DNA of 64,000 bases from Phyllobacterium zundukense (GCF_002764115.1 NZ_CP017944.1:62001-126000), one strand, 5' to 3'. Positions 1-7,787 are shown, counted from the first letter of the stretch. Numbers and translations are program-made. Notes: generated by a model from the letters alone, not told the origin.

Positions 1-698
1 TCGGCGAGCATTTCGAGGCCCTTGACCGCGCCCGGTTCATTGAGCGTCGCGGTACCATCCTCGTTGAAATAGCCACCCTTGCCATTGGCAATATTCATGA
101 ACATCTGCACGCCATTGAAGCCGCCCGGACCACCGCGCAGGCAGTAGCCATACTTGCCCTGGATCGCCGAGATCTTCTTGTTGGCTTCCATGAACTCGTC
201 GAGCGTCTTCGGCGCTTCCTTGAGGCCGGCTTCCGCAAAGAGCTTCTTGTTCCAGAACATGGCCCGGACATAATAGCCGTAAGGGATCATGTACTGCTTG
301 TTATCGACGACAGAACCGAACTGCTTGGCGCGGTCGCCCAGCGTTCCCGCATCCTTCCACTTGGCCATATAGGGCCCGAGATCCTCGAGCTGGCCGTTAT
401 TGGCATAAAGCCCCATCCAGCGCTCTGGCATCTCGACAATGTCGGGCGTATCGCCGGCCTGCACCATGGTCAGGAATTTCTCGAATGCCTGCCCCCAGGG
501 CAGCGAGACGAGCTCGACCTTGGTACCCGGATTGGCCTGTTCGAAACTGGCGATCTGCTTCTTCAAAAGTTCGGTGCGTGGCGGGCTGGAAATGACCTCC
601 ACCATCTTGATTGTCGTGTCTGCGAAGGCCGCCGAGACGGTCATGGACAGTGCGGCAATCGCGCCTGCCAAAAATGTTCCCATTCGTTTTTGCATCAT
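1..698 (-). CDS. Sugar ABC transporter substrate-binding protein, N-terminal part (cut by window edge)
   Basis: This is the first ~232 residues of a periplasmic solute-binding protein of the CUT1 (family 1 extracellular solute-binding) type; the rest lies before base 1. It opens with a clear Sec signal peptide (MMQKRMGTFLAGAIAALSM, cleavage likely after AFA-DT). The mature part shows the usual fold start (ISSPPRTELLKKQIASFEQ) and a region reading WNKKLFAEAGLKEAPKTLDE, characteristic of sugar-binding proteins. A GGGAGC ribosome site precedes the ATG. It lies 21 bases after the PLP lyase in the same direction, so it is probably the last visible gene of a GntR-led operon. The ligand cannot be read from sequence. 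Confidence 0.85.
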   Translation of the reverse strand, partial: MMQKRMGTFLAGAIAALSMTVSAAFADTTIKMVEVISSPPRTELLKKQIASFEQANPGTKVELVSLPWGQAFEKFLTMVQAGDTPDIVEMPERWMGLYANNGQLEDLGPYMAKWKDAGTLGDRAKQFGSVVDNKQYMIPYGYYVRAMFWNKKLFAEAGLKEAPKTLDEFMEANKKISAIQGKYGYCLRGGPGGFNGVQMFMNIANGKGGYFNEDGTATLNEPGAVKGLEMLA

Positions 699-719
699 AA
701 AGCTCCCATTTTAGTAAGT

Positions 720-1907
720 TCAGCGTTTTGCTTTTGTCAGTGCATGGGTGAGGTCCGCCCAAAGCTCCTCTACACTTTCGAGTCCCACATGCAGGCGGAT
801 GGTTCGCGGGCTGACACCGAAACGCCCGATCGAATTGGCATCCGGCGTCTGCTGCAACGAGGCAAGCGCCGGTACAACGAGGCTTTCATGACCGCCCCAG
901 CTGACGCCGATGCGGAAGATCTTGAGCGCATCGATGAAGGTTGGCACGTCGATATCCTCGGTCACCTCGAAGGAAAACAGGCCCGAATAGCCGCTGAGCG
1001 TCGCCTTGCCCGGATGATTGGAATAGGCCGGATGCATGATCCGCTCGACACTGTCATGTGCTTTCAGCCGCTCGGCAATGGTCAGTCCGCTCTTCATGTG
1101 ATGCGGCAGGCGCAAGGTCAGCGTGCGCAACCCGCGCAGGAGCAGCCAGGCCTCGAAGGGCGACAGCTTCGCGCCGAGATAGGAATAGGTGCGGCCGTTG
1201 ATCTGGTCGATCATTTCCTTCGAGCCTGCAACGACGCCGGCCACAGTATCGCTATGACCACCGAGATATTTCGAGGCCGAATGCATGACGAGGTCGATAC
1301 CGTGAGTGATCGGCTTCTGGAACAGCGGCGTTGCCCAGGAATTGTCGATCGTGGTCACCACGCCGTGCTGCTTGGCGAGCCGTGCATAATGCGCAATATC
1401 CTGCAACTCGAACATCATCGAGCTCGGGCTTTCGAGGTACAGCATTTTTGCACCCGGCAAGGCAGCCGCCACCGCGTCCGGATCGGAACCGTCGACATAG
1501 TCGACCTTGATGCCGAGATGCGGCAACAGCCGCTCGAACAGCCGGTAGGCATCGCCATAGCAATTGCGCACGGCCACAATCCGGTCCCCGGCCCCGACAA
1601 AGGCGAGAACCATGGCGCTGATAGCGCCCATGCCACTGGAGAAGGCGCGGGCTGCCTCGGCACCTTCCAACGCCGCGATCTTGGCTTCGAACTCCATCAC
1701 GGTCGGATTGTCGCCGCGCGAATACATGGGCTGGCGTTTGCGTCCCGCGAAGGCATCGGCCATCGCTGCATAATTGTCGAAAGTGAAGAGCGAGGTCTGG
1801 TAGATCGGCGGAACCACCGAACCGCCGGGGAACGGATCATCGTGGGCAAGCAGTGTTGCGGCTTGCGCCATCAGGTCCTGATCGTGGAAATACGGGTTGT
1901 CGCTCAT
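720..1907 (-). CDS. PLP-dependent Cys/Met metabolism lyase (cystathionine beta-lyase type)
   Basis: The 395-residue protein belongs to the transsulfuration family of PLP enzymes (cystathionine gamma-synthase, cystathionine beta-lyase, methionine gamma-lyase), cytosolic and normally tetrameric. Family landmarks are YSRGDNPTVMEFEAKIAALE near residue 65, SSGMGAISAM near 90, and the PLP-binding lysine in SASKYLGGHSD near residue 205. Its length is standard. The ATG overlaps the stop of the upstream GntR gene by four bases, so the two are translationally coupled. The operon context with a regulator and an ABC binding protein suggests catabolism of an imported sulfur amino acid or a related compound rather than methionine synthesis; this is inference, and the exact reaction is open. 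Confidence 0.85.
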   Translation of the reverse strand: MSDNPYFHDQDLMAQAATLLAHDDPFPGGSVVPPIYQTSLFTFDNYAAMADAFAGRKRQPMYSRGDNPTVMEFEAKIAALEGAEAARAFSSGMGAISAMVLAFVGAGDRIVAVRNCYGDAYRLFERLLPHLGIKVDYVDGSDPDAVAAALPGAKMLYLESPSSMMFELQDIAHYARLAKQHGVVTTIDNSWATPLFQKPITHGIDLVMHSASKYLGGHSDTVAGVVAGSKEMIDQINGRTYSYLGAKLSPFEAWLLLRGLRTLTLRLPHHMKSGLTIAERLKAHDSVERIMHPAYSNHPGKATLSGYSGLFSFEVTEDIDVPTFIDALKIFRIGVSWGGHESLVVPALASLQQTPDANSIGRFGVSPRTIRLHVGLESVEELWADLTHALTKAKR

Positions 1908-2659
1908 GCTTGGCTCTTTTTGTTCTGCTTTTTCAGGTTTGCAGCACCGCGCTTGAGGTCATCCTCGACGGTGGCAATCAATTTCAATGCCTCGGCGCGA
2001 GCACCGATGGGATCACGTGCGGCAATGGCGTTGAATAGGGTGCGGTGATAGGGAAAACTGGCATGGCCGAAATCCCGTACGCCGAGCGGATGCTCCCAGA
2101 AGCGGTGGAACATCTCGTACATGGCCGCGATGATCTGTTCGAACAATGGATTGCCGGAGGTGCGGAACACCGCAAGGTGAAAGTCCCAGTCCTCATCGGC
2201 GGACATGCCGTGGCGAGCATGGAACGCTTCTTCCATTTTGATCAGCTTCTGCTCGATGAAAGCGATGTCTTCATCACTGGCGCGCTCGGCGCTGAGAACG
2301 GCCGCTTCCGCCTCAAGGCCACGGCGGATTTCCAGCGTGTGCATCAGGCTGTTGAAGTCATTGCCCGATGGCAGCGTCAGCGGCAGGTGCAGCATATTGC
2401 GTGTGACCGCCGCTTTCAGATAGGTGCCACTGCCCTGTCGCCGTTCGACAAGGCCTAGCTCCTGCCAGCGCGTCAGCGCCTCGCGCACCGTTGTCCGGCT
2501 AACTTTCAGGTGCTCGGCAAGCACGCGCTCGGTCGGCAGCCGGTCACCCGGTGTCAGTCCCTCACCCGTCACGAAATCCACCAGCGCATGCAGCACGGCG
2601 TCGTCGCGTGATGGCGTATGTACCGGAGAGAGGATCGGGCTGATCACGAAACACTTCAC
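1904..2659 (-). CDS. GntR-family transcriptional regulator (FadR/FCD subfamily)
   Basis: The 251-residue protein has an N-terminal winged helix (LTPGDRLPTERVLAEHLKVS then RTTVREALTRWQELGLVERR, about residues 35-75) and a C-terminal all-helical FCD ligand domain (RRGLEAEAAVLSAERASDED and DWDFHLAVFRTSGNPLFEQI). It presumably controls the lyase and transport operon it heads. The most upstream start is GTG at 2659; another in-frame GTG lies four codons downstream, so the exact start is uncertain. A sequence fitting the FCD operator consensus lies just upstream at 2666-2676, which suggests autoregulation. Confidence 0.9.
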   Translation of the reverse strand: MKCFVISPILSPVHTPSRDDAVLHALVDFVTGEGLTPGDRLPTERVLAEHLKVSRTTVREALTRWQELGLVERRQGSGTYLKAAVTRNMLHLPLTLPSGNDFNSLMHTLEIRRGLEAEAAVLSAERASDEDIAFIEQKLIKMEEAFHARHGMSADEDWDFHLAVFRTSGNPLFEQIIAAMYEMFHRFWEHPLGVRDFGHASFPYHRTLFNAIAARDPIGARAEALKLIATVEDDLKRGAANLKKQNKKSQA

Positions 2660-2665
2660 CTAAAT

Positions 2666-2676
2666 TGGTTGGACCA
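2666..2676. promoter_or_regulatory. Candidate FadR/FCD-type GntR operator
   Basis: TGGTTGGACCA is an exact match to the TNGTNNNACNA pattern recognised by many FCD-type GntR regulators. It sits seven bases upstream of the first possible start codon of the GntR gene at 1904-2659, where a bound repressor would block its own transcription or translation. This rests on the pattern and position only. Confidence 0.45.
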
Positions 2677-2786
2677 TTGTGCCAATTCAGCATGAAAAGG
2701 AGAGCGAGTCAAATGCTTGCCTAAGTCTTTTTTAGAGAATCGCAGGCACATGGCTCGCCTGAAAAGTTCCACCGCATCCGACGCCG

Positions 2787-2945
2787 CCCCTCCCTGCTGC
2801 TGCGCAGCTTCCCTCCCCACAAGGGGGAGGGTAAAGACGTCGCGCCAGTCACGACTGCGGCCCACCAAGCGGAAGAGCGTTGCAGGACAAGGCGCTGTTA
2901 CCCTCCCCCTTGTGGGGAGGGACGGAGCAAAGCTCCGGGGAGGGG
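2787..2945. repeat. 159 bp MITE-like palindromic intergenic element
   Basis: The two ends form a long inverted repeat. The inner 24 bases (2811-2834 and 2898-2921) are exact reverse complements rich in CCCTCCCC and GGGGGAGGG. The outer 8 bases (2787-2794 and 2938-2945) also match. Between them on each side lie 16 bases of different sequence that each form a small hairpin: GCTGC-TGC-GCAGC on the left and GGAGC-AAA-GCTCC on the right. The centre is about 63 bp. No ORF of its own is seen. From memory, CCCTCCCC/ACAAGGGGGAGGG palindromes are common between genes in Hyphomicrobiales, so this is probably one copy of a dispersed family. Confidence 0.7.
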
Positions 2946-3044
2946 TTTTTGCACGAATTCAATCACTTCCAAAAGAAACCACGCCAACTTATCCAACACC
3001 TGCAAACCTCGTTTATTCTTCTCCCGTCCTTTCCACGGGGAACT

Positions 3045-3290
3045 GCTTCCGGAGCCGTTCGAAGCGGGGATCGGATCGGCGCCTCCGATGGCGGGTAACG
3101 GACCCGCCGTCCGGGGGAAGTTGCGTCCAAGGGTTCCCCTGCCGGTACTACGACCGGCGTGTGCTGGACGAGCACTTTAAGGGGCGAAGGCGGCGATGGT
3201 TACCCGCAAGGGATGACCGAACCTGCCGAGCCCCCCAGGCGGAACGGACGCGATCAAAAGTCGCCGGACGGGCGGTCTTCGGATCGCATT
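3045..3290 (+). ncRNA. Candidate structured RNA (hairpin-dense intergenic segment)
   Basis: Seven or more perfect or near-perfect hairpins follow one another without a convincing ORF: 3045-3065 (GCTTC/GAAGC), 3070-3089 (ATCGGA/TCCGAT), 3090-3108 (GGCGGGT/ACCCGCC), 3114-3139 (GGGGAA/TTCCCC), 3141-3158 (GCCGGT/ACCGGC), 3161-3175 (GTGCT/AGCAC), 3198-3217 (stem capped by a GCAA loop) and 3272-3287 (GCGGTC/GATCGC capped by TTCG). The GNRA and UUCG loops are both in the plus-strand sense, which points to a plus-strand transcript. I do not recognise it as tmRNA, RNase P, SRP or 6S RNA. No clear promoter or T-run terminator was found. It lies between the divergent GntR gene and the end of the MlrC gene. 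Confidence 0.4.
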
Positions 3291-3396
3291 ATACTTCTAC
3301 AAAGACGCGCGTCGACGATCGCCCTTTCCCACCATTCAATGGCCAGACGTAAAAAGCGGGCGTGGCAAGGGCAAGCCACACCCTGTTCTTTGATAA

Positions 3397-4866
3397 TCAG
3401 AACGGCATTTCCACCCTTGGCCAGATTTCGCGCGACAGTTTGCGATAGTCGGTCCTCTTCGGGTTGGATGGATAGGGCGCACCGGCGTCGATATAGATGA
3501 TCTCGGCTGCGACCGGCTCGAAACCCGCGTGGAAATGGTTCGTTGACTTGACCAACAGGATATCCTTCGACCGGGGATCGATGCCTAAATTGGAGAAGAT
3601 ATCCGGTTCGAAAGTCTGCGTCCTGTTGGTGTTGAGGATCACCTCGATATCAGTTCCTTCCAGGCGAACGACCGCCGCGGGTCCGAGTGTGACTCGGCTC
3701 TTGCCAAAGCTCTGCCAGCCTTCTTCCACGGCCCTAACTACCTCGACACGAGCATCAATGGGTGCGCCGCCATCGGGCCCTGCTTTGCCACCAAAACGCA
3801 GCTGGATAAATGCACCCTCCCCTGCAGCCAGGCAGAACGTTACCGCAATCGGGTCCCAGATCGTCGCCACGGCAACGTTGCCGATACCCCGCTCGATGAT
3901 CCGCCGCAGGATGAGCGTACCGTCGCCGGCGACGCCGCCACCAGGATTGTCCCAGACATCTGCAACCACGACGGGCTTGCCCGGCTTGGTCGCAGCAAGA
4001 GCAACCGTCGCGTCAAGCCCGGCTTCGGTGTCGAGCATCGGCATTGCCGTCGTCCCGCGCATCGCAAACAGCTCCATACCGAGTTTCTCAGCCAGTTTGG
4101 CGCCCTTCTCCGCGTCATTGTCGGTAACGACCATGAGCTGCGTGCCGAGTTCCGGCACATCTCCCGCCATGAAGCCATGGATGAGCGAGACAGAGAGGAT
4201 CCCATCCTGGCCTTGCAGCGTTTTCAGGCGATCCACATAGGAGCGCATCGGCTCGCGGCTCGTCGGATAGACCCCGATCATGCGGCAATCGAAGGTAGAA
4301 ATCACCGGTTTGATTTCACCTCGGAGAGCCCGCAAGGCGAGGTCGACCACATGCTCGCCGCGCTCATAGAAATCCGTATGTGGAAATTCGAGAAAGGCGG
4401 CAAGAATGTTGGAGTTCTCCACCCGTTTGAGGGTGAGATGACTGTGCGGATCCAGTTCCGAGGCAATGAGAATTTCGGGACCGACAATGCCGCGTGCCCG
4501 CTCAAGCAAATCACCCTCGCAATCGTCGTAACCCTGCGCCACCATGGCGCCATGCAGGCCGAGGATAACGCCATCGACCGGCATTGCCGCCTGCAGCTGA
4601 CCGAGAATCTCGTCACGCAAACCTTCATAGGCCTGCCGTTGCAAAAGTCCGCCCGGCTCCGCCCAGGTTGCCGTCCCCTCGACCAGTTCGAAGCCTTCCG
4701 CTTTTGCCCGGCGCCGCAGCACCACCATTGGCGCCGAGCACAGTGTCGGCGTTTCCGGATGGTCACCAGGTCCGGCGTAGAAGGCCATCTCAAAACTGGC
4801 GCGGTCCGTTGGCACCGGGGAGAATGTATTGGTTTCGGTCGCGAGGGAGGCGGTAAAAATGCGCAT
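3397..4866 (-). CDS. M81 family metallopeptidase (MlrC/microcystinase C-like)
   Basis: The 489-residue protein matches the MlrC family: N-terminal DUF1485-type domain (MRIFTASLATETNTFSPVPT at the start, typical) and C-terminal MlrC domain beginning near residue 300 (VVADVWDNPGGGVAGDGT). Candidate metal ligands are in ASELDPHSHLT and EFPHTDFYERG near residues 140-170. MlrC itself cleaves linear products of microcystin breakdown, but most family members are in bacteria that never meet microcystin and probably act on small peptides or amide compounds. It follows the RidA gene by 21 bases in the same direction, likely one operon. The substrate is unknown. Confidence 0.85.
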   Translation of the reverse strand: MRIFTASLATETNTFSPVPTDRASFEMAFYAGPGDHPETPTLCSAPMVVLRRRAKAEGFELVEGTATWAEPGGLLQRQAYEGLRDEILGQLQAAMPVDGVILGLHGAMVAQGYDDCEGDLLERARGIVGPEILIASELDPHSHLTLKRVENSNILAAFLEFPHTDFYERGEHVVDLALRALRGEIKPVISTFDCRMIGVYPTSREPMRSYVDRLKTLQGQDGILSVSLIHGFMAGDVPELGTQLMVVTDNDAEKGAKLAEKLGMELFAMRGTTAMPMLDTEAGLDATVALAATKPGKPVVVADVWDNPGGGVAGDGTLILRRIIERGIGNVAVATIWDPIAVTFCLAAGEGAFIQLRFGGKAGPDGGAPIDARVEVVRAVEEGWQSFGKSRVTLGPAAVVRLEGTDIEVILNTNRTQTFEPDIFSNLGIDPRSKDILLVKSTNHFHAGFEPVAAEIIYIDAGAPYPSNPKRTDYRKLSREIWPRVEMPF

Positions 4867-4887
4867 AATATGCTTTCAGACTGTGTA

Positions 4888-5253
4888 TCAGAGGGGCTTG
4901 TAGGCGATGGCTTCGATCTCGATCTTGATGTCAATCATCAGCCGGGATTCGATGGTGGTACGAGCTGGCGGATTTTCCGGGAAATAGGTGGCATAGGTCT
5001 TGTTGAAGGCGGCAAACTCACGCGCGTCCTCAAGAATGACGAAGGTCTTCACCACATCGGAGAGCTCGGCACCCGCCAATGCCAGCGCGGACTTTATGTT
5101 CTCCATCACCTGCTTCGTCTGGGCTTCAATCCCCCCGATGATCACCGTTCCGTCGCCGCCAACCGGAACCTGACCGGAGATGTAGATGAAATCCCCGGCC
5201 CGCACCGCCGGCGACAACGGCACATGCGACAATCCGAAATGTTGTTTGGTCAT
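4888..5253 (-). CDS. RidA family protein (enamine/imine deaminase-like)
   Basis: A 121-residue protein of the YjgF/YER057c/UK114 (RidA) family, normally a cytosolic trimer that hydrolyses reactive enamines or imines made by PLP enzymes. Visible family features are the start region PLSPAVRAGDFIYISGQVPV and the C-terminal PPARTTIESRLMIDIKIEIE, whose arginine corresponds to the active-site arginine of RidA. The length is normal. It sits 21 bases downstream of the truncated sensor gene and 21 bases upstream of the MlrC gene. Pairing of RidA and MlrC genes in an operon suggests a shared small-molecule catabolic route, perhaps linked to the nearby PLP lyase; this is inference. Confidence 0.9.
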   Translation of the reverse strand: MTKQHFGLSHVPLSPAVRAGDFIYISGQVPVGGDGTVIIGGIEAQTKQVMENIKSALALAGAELSDVVKTFVILEDAREFAAFNKTYATYFPENPPARTTIESRLMIDIKIEIEAIAYKPL

Positions 5254-5274
5254 GATAAGAGTCCCTGTTTCCGA

Positions 5275-5850
5275 TTACTTGACGGCATCAATCATACCGC
5301 CCTGATACCATCCCCGCGTGAACAGATTGTAGGGCTTGGCTCTAGGCAGTTTGCCGGGTTCCAGAACAACAAGCTGGTTCGGGTCCGGTTCCGACGTCTT
5401 GACCGTGCCGGAAAAACCTTGATCGTTCTCAGCAACCTTAAAAATACTGAAGACATGCCCGCTCCTCCCACCAAAACGAATGTAGAAAATCTGTGAGGGA
5501 ACAGCGCCGGGATTCGCGCGCTGCATCTGGATTATGGCGAATATGCAATCTGCTGTCTTGCATTCAGCCCGCTTAATCGTCGCTGCCAGGTTATCAACAT
5601 ATTGCGCCGCAGGTGTCAGCAGCTTTCCCAACTGATTGGCAAGATCGCGGGCGAGGAATTCGGCCGTGCGTTCGGAATAGGTCCTGGTCAAATCTGTCCG
5701 CTGGCTCTGAAGAACAAGTCCGAATCCAAGAAACAACGCGACAAACAGAGCCAAAAGCGGCAGCCCGACAATCGCGATCACCGGAATACCGAAATTATTC
5801 CGAAGTAAATTGTCAGGACGTTGTTTTGCGTTTCTGTCCACAATATTCAT
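5275..5850 (-). CDS. Truncated membrane sensor-like protein with extracytoplasmic domain
   Basis: The 191-residue product has a short cytosolic N-terminus, one strong membrane segment (IPVIAIVGLPLLALFVALFL, about residues 22-41) and an outside domain that starts like a Cache sensor (RTDLTRTYSERTAEFLARDL) and ends at TRGWYQGGMIDAVK. In Cache sensors an RPWYQ-type motif lies in the middle of the ligand domain and is followed by more sensor, a second membrane helix and a cyclase, GGDEF, kinase or chemotaxis module; all of that is missing. I chose ATG 5850; an in-frame start 117 bases further upstream adds no recognisable sequence. It may be a gene remnant or a free-standing sensor domain. Confidence 0.55.
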   Translation of the reverse strand: MNIVDRNAKQRPDNLLRNNFGIPVIAIVGLPLLALFVALFLGFGLVLQSQRTDLTRTYSERTAEFLARDLANQLGKLLTPAAQYVDNLAATIKRAECKTADCIFAIIQMQRANPGAVPSQIFYIRFGGRSGHVFSIFKVAENDQGFSGTVKTSEPDPNQLVVLEPGKLPRAKPYNLFTRGWYQGGMIDAVK

Positions 5851-6331
5851 GGAACTCGTTCCTAAAAACGCATGAAAAATCGATAAAGTATACTTTTGAG
5901 CGAACATCCGGTGAATGGAACCCAAAGCTGGAATGTGCTCATGACGAGCCCGGCAATGATCACTCAATTCACTTATTAAGTATCAATCAACGCGCTCTGC
6001 TTGTTATCGAAATGCCACGCAACGTTATAATCAATTTCAAAATTCCCATTCCCGCGCGGTCGTAATGCATCGAAAGCTGATGCGAGTCGCTGCAAGTACA
6101 GGTGCCGGTCCGTTCATGCGTATTCCCTGCAACGCATAATTGCAAGGTTCAATCTCTTCCGTTTCTACCGTGCCCAGGGCAATGGGTGACAGCAAACGAA
6201 ACGGGTCGACAAGTAAACTTGCAGGAACTGTTCCGTTTGAGCCAACGCCGTCTGGCACGGCCGTCAGGGAGGGCATCAACGTGAACGCGATCACGCAGGT
6301 GCCCGCTTGGCTGCCGCAATAGGAGCTGCCG
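5851..6331. other. Intergenic region downstream of repC
   Basis: About 480 bases between the start of the truncated sensor gene and the repC stop codon. I found no convincing gene. An 85-codon minus-strand reading frame at 6037-6294 has no recognisable features. Around 6199-6238 there are nested short inverted repeats (AAACGG with CCGTTT, and CAAGT-AA-ACTTG inside), which could form a transcript end for repC, but there is no T-run. In some repABC plasmids the partition site lies downstream of repC; I could not find a 16-mer fitting GTTNNNNGCNNNNAAC here. Confidence 0.4.
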
Positions 6332-7645
6332 TTACGTACGGCTTTCTCCTCTAAGTGCCTTGATCACTGGAAGCACCGAATACTGGCCAATCTCGGCCCT
6401 ATCTGTCAGTGCCCGTAGATAACCGCCGGGCGAACGGATTTCACCGACACGTTCAAGAATAGCGGCAATCGTGATCGCTGCATTGATCTCGCCCATAGCT
6501 TCGCGCGCTCTTTCCCACGCATCGGGTGAAACGCCCAGCATTGACCGGACAAGTCCAGCCGTCTGCATCAGGTCACGCCAATCCCCGATGCCATCGCGGG
6601 CATAATCCCTGATTTGCGGACAGGCGCTCAACACCGCCTCCAACGGCATCGGAACGGATTTCGTTTCAAGGTTCAGCCGGTCAGCGTCGCTACCAGTGTG
6701 GCCCAGGCTTTGGGTTCGCCGCGCCGCTTCCAGACGTTTGCGCATTTTGGTCAATGCGATTATTCGGCCGGGCTCTGTATCTTCACGTTGTTGCCCAGCC
6801 ATTTGCTTCTGGCCTTTTTCTTGAGCCCTTTCAAATTGGTGATCTAAATTTGAATTCTGAATATGGTGCTCAAAAGAAGAGTCACTGGCGCTCATTTCTT
6901 TATCTGACAAGGATTCCAAATAGGCTTTCTCTACCTCGATCCTCAAGCTTGTGAGCGCGCTACAGCGGGCCTGAAGCGCTTCCAATGGCAGATGGCGGCT
7001 CACACGCCCCGAAAGGGAGGCTAATTCATCCGCATAGTTCTCCCAGTCGCCAGGACGCTCTTCGCTTAAACCAGCATCAATGGTCTTGGAGATATCGCGC
7101 AGATGAATAGTGATCTCGCTGCGGACTCTATGAATGGCTCGTGCCAGATCTCGTGCCTCTACGGCATGGCCTTCGATTTCATCTGCCCTCAGCGCCAGCG
7201 GCGACAAGTCAAAACCAAAGGCATTCTCAATTTCACCAGTCTCCCCTCGCCGTGCATAGCGTTTGCCGTTGGGACTGTCGCGGCGAATGATCAGGCCTGT
7301 CTCAACAAGCGTTGCCAAGTGCCTGCGGATCGTCGCGGAAGACATGCCCCGGGTACGCATGGAGAGCTCCGCATTGGACGGAAAGACGATCAGCGGCGTG
7401 CTGCCGTCGAGCAATGTGTCCGGATAAAAGCTCAACAGCGCTTCCAGAACGGCAATGGTCCGGTCAGAAAGAAAGAACGCAGCGCGGGCTTCCGTCAAGG
7501 ATCGCAAAAGCGTCCATTTTTCGGGATGATTTCTATCGGCCCCCGCCAGTTTCTCGCGAGCCCGGGCCGTCTTTTCCTGCACCGCAAACATGGCGTGCGA
7601 TAGCGATCGCCTGCCAAATGGCGTCGTTGCAAAACGATCAGTCAT
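6332..7645 (-). CDS. repC: Plasmid replication initiator RepC
   Basis: The 437-residue product matches RepC, the replication initiator found only in alphaproteobacterial repABC replicons. It carries the N-terminal winged-helix region (AAFFLSDRTIAVLEALLSFY and SNAELSMRTRGMSSATIRRH, about residues 55-115) followed by RRDSPNGKRYARRGETGEIE, and the C-terminal RepC domain ending in VGEIRSPGGYLRALTDRAEI. RepC binds its origin, which in studied plasmids lies inside repC itself; here an A+T-rich patch lies near 6780-6920, coding the poorly conserved linker. It is third in the repABC operon, separated from repB by a 208-base gap holding an antisense RNA that should limit its expression. Confidence 0.97.
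   Translation of the reverse strand: MTDRFATTPFGRRSLSHAMFAVQEKTARAREKLAGADRNHPEKWTLLRSLTEARAAFFLSDRTIAVLEALLSFYPDTLLDGSTPLIVFPSNAELSMRTRGMSSATIRRHLATLVETGLIIRRDSPNGKRYARRGETGEIENAFGFDLSPLALRADEIEGHAVEARDLARAIHRVRSEITIHLRDISKTIDAGLSEERPGDWENYADELASLSGRVSRHLPLEALQARCSALTSLRIEVEKAYLESLSDKEMSASDSSFEHHIQNSNLDHQFERAQEKGQKQMAGQQREDTEPGRIIALTKMRKRLEAARRTQSLGHTGSDADRLNLETKSVPMPLEAVLSACPQIRDYARDGIGDWRDLMQTAGLVRSMLGVSPDAWERAREAMGEINAAITIAAILERVGEIRSPGGYLRALTDRAEIGQYSVLPVIKALRGESRT
6780..6920. other. Putative replication origin (A+T-rich patch inside repC)
   Basis: Within repC, the stretch around 6780-6920 is markedly richer in A and T than its flanks and encodes the low-complexity linker between the two RepC domains. 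In characterised repABC plasmids the origin maps to an A+T-rich block in the middle of repC. I place the origin here from that precedent; I did not identify individual RepC binding repeats. Confidence 0.45.
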
Positions 7646-7701
7646 GTTTCTCTACCTCAAATTGAGGCAAGCAAAAGCTGTTGCCGGAACGCGTCCGACT
7701 C

Positions 7702-7730
7702 TTGACAAGTCTGCGTGGAAGTGATTCTCT
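7702..7730 (+). promoter_or_regulatory. Promoter of the ctRNA
   Basis: TTGACA at 7702-7707 is a perfect -35 hexamer. The -10 element is poor: TTCTCT at 7725-7730 gives the ideal 17-base spacing, GATTCT at 7723-7728 gives 15. The location opposite the repC leader matches ctRNA promoters of other repABC plasmids. Confidence 0.6.
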
Positions 7731-7735
7731 CGAAT

Positions 7736-7787
7736 TGCTACATTGAAGAGGGCTTCCGGGGCGGTAACGTTCTGGGGGCCTTTTTTC
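7736..7787 (+). ncRNA. Antisense counter-transcribed RNA (ctRNA/IncA type) of the repABC unit
   Basis: In the repB-repC gap, on the strand opposite to the operon, a TTGACA -35 box (7702-7707) is followed about 17 bases later by a weak -10 region (around 7725-7730) and then, after some 15-20 bases, by a strong intrinsic terminator at 7751-7787. This predicts a transcript of about 50 nt, the size and location of the ctRNAs that repress repC expression and set incompatibility in rhizobial plasmids. The exact start is estimated from promoter spacing. Confidence 0.75.
7751..7787 (+). terminator. Intrinsic terminator of the ctRNA
   Basis: Bases 7751-7763 pair with 7768-7780 through 13 consecutive pairs, including G-U pairs, closed by a GTAA (GNRA) loop, followed at once by TTTTTT. 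Read on the minus strand the same region is the stem-loop in the repC leader that in related plasmids decides between repC expression and premature termination. Confidence 0.85.

Noticed and set aside
690..2048. 452-codon plus-strand ORF
   Set aside because: It is a shadow of the PLP lyase and GntR genes on the other strand; the protein has no domain logic and is His/Arg-rich.
3045..3290. tmRNA, RNase P RNA, SRP RNA, 6S RNA or cobalamin riboswitch
   Set aside because: I looked for GGAAAGTCCGG, the tmRNA tag coding sequence, the GGAAGCAGCC SRP loop and the cobalamin box and found none.
2717..3500. Overlapping plus-strand ORFs of 113-211 codons through the hairpin-dense region
   Set aside because: They have no recognisable domain, run through the palindromic element and the hairpins, and extend into the convergent MlrC gene; arginine-rich content reflects GC-rich noncoding DNA.
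6037..6294. 85-codon minus-strand ORF downstream of repC
   Set aside because: No recognisable feature or ribosome site; may be chance. Kept only as a note in the intergenic entry.
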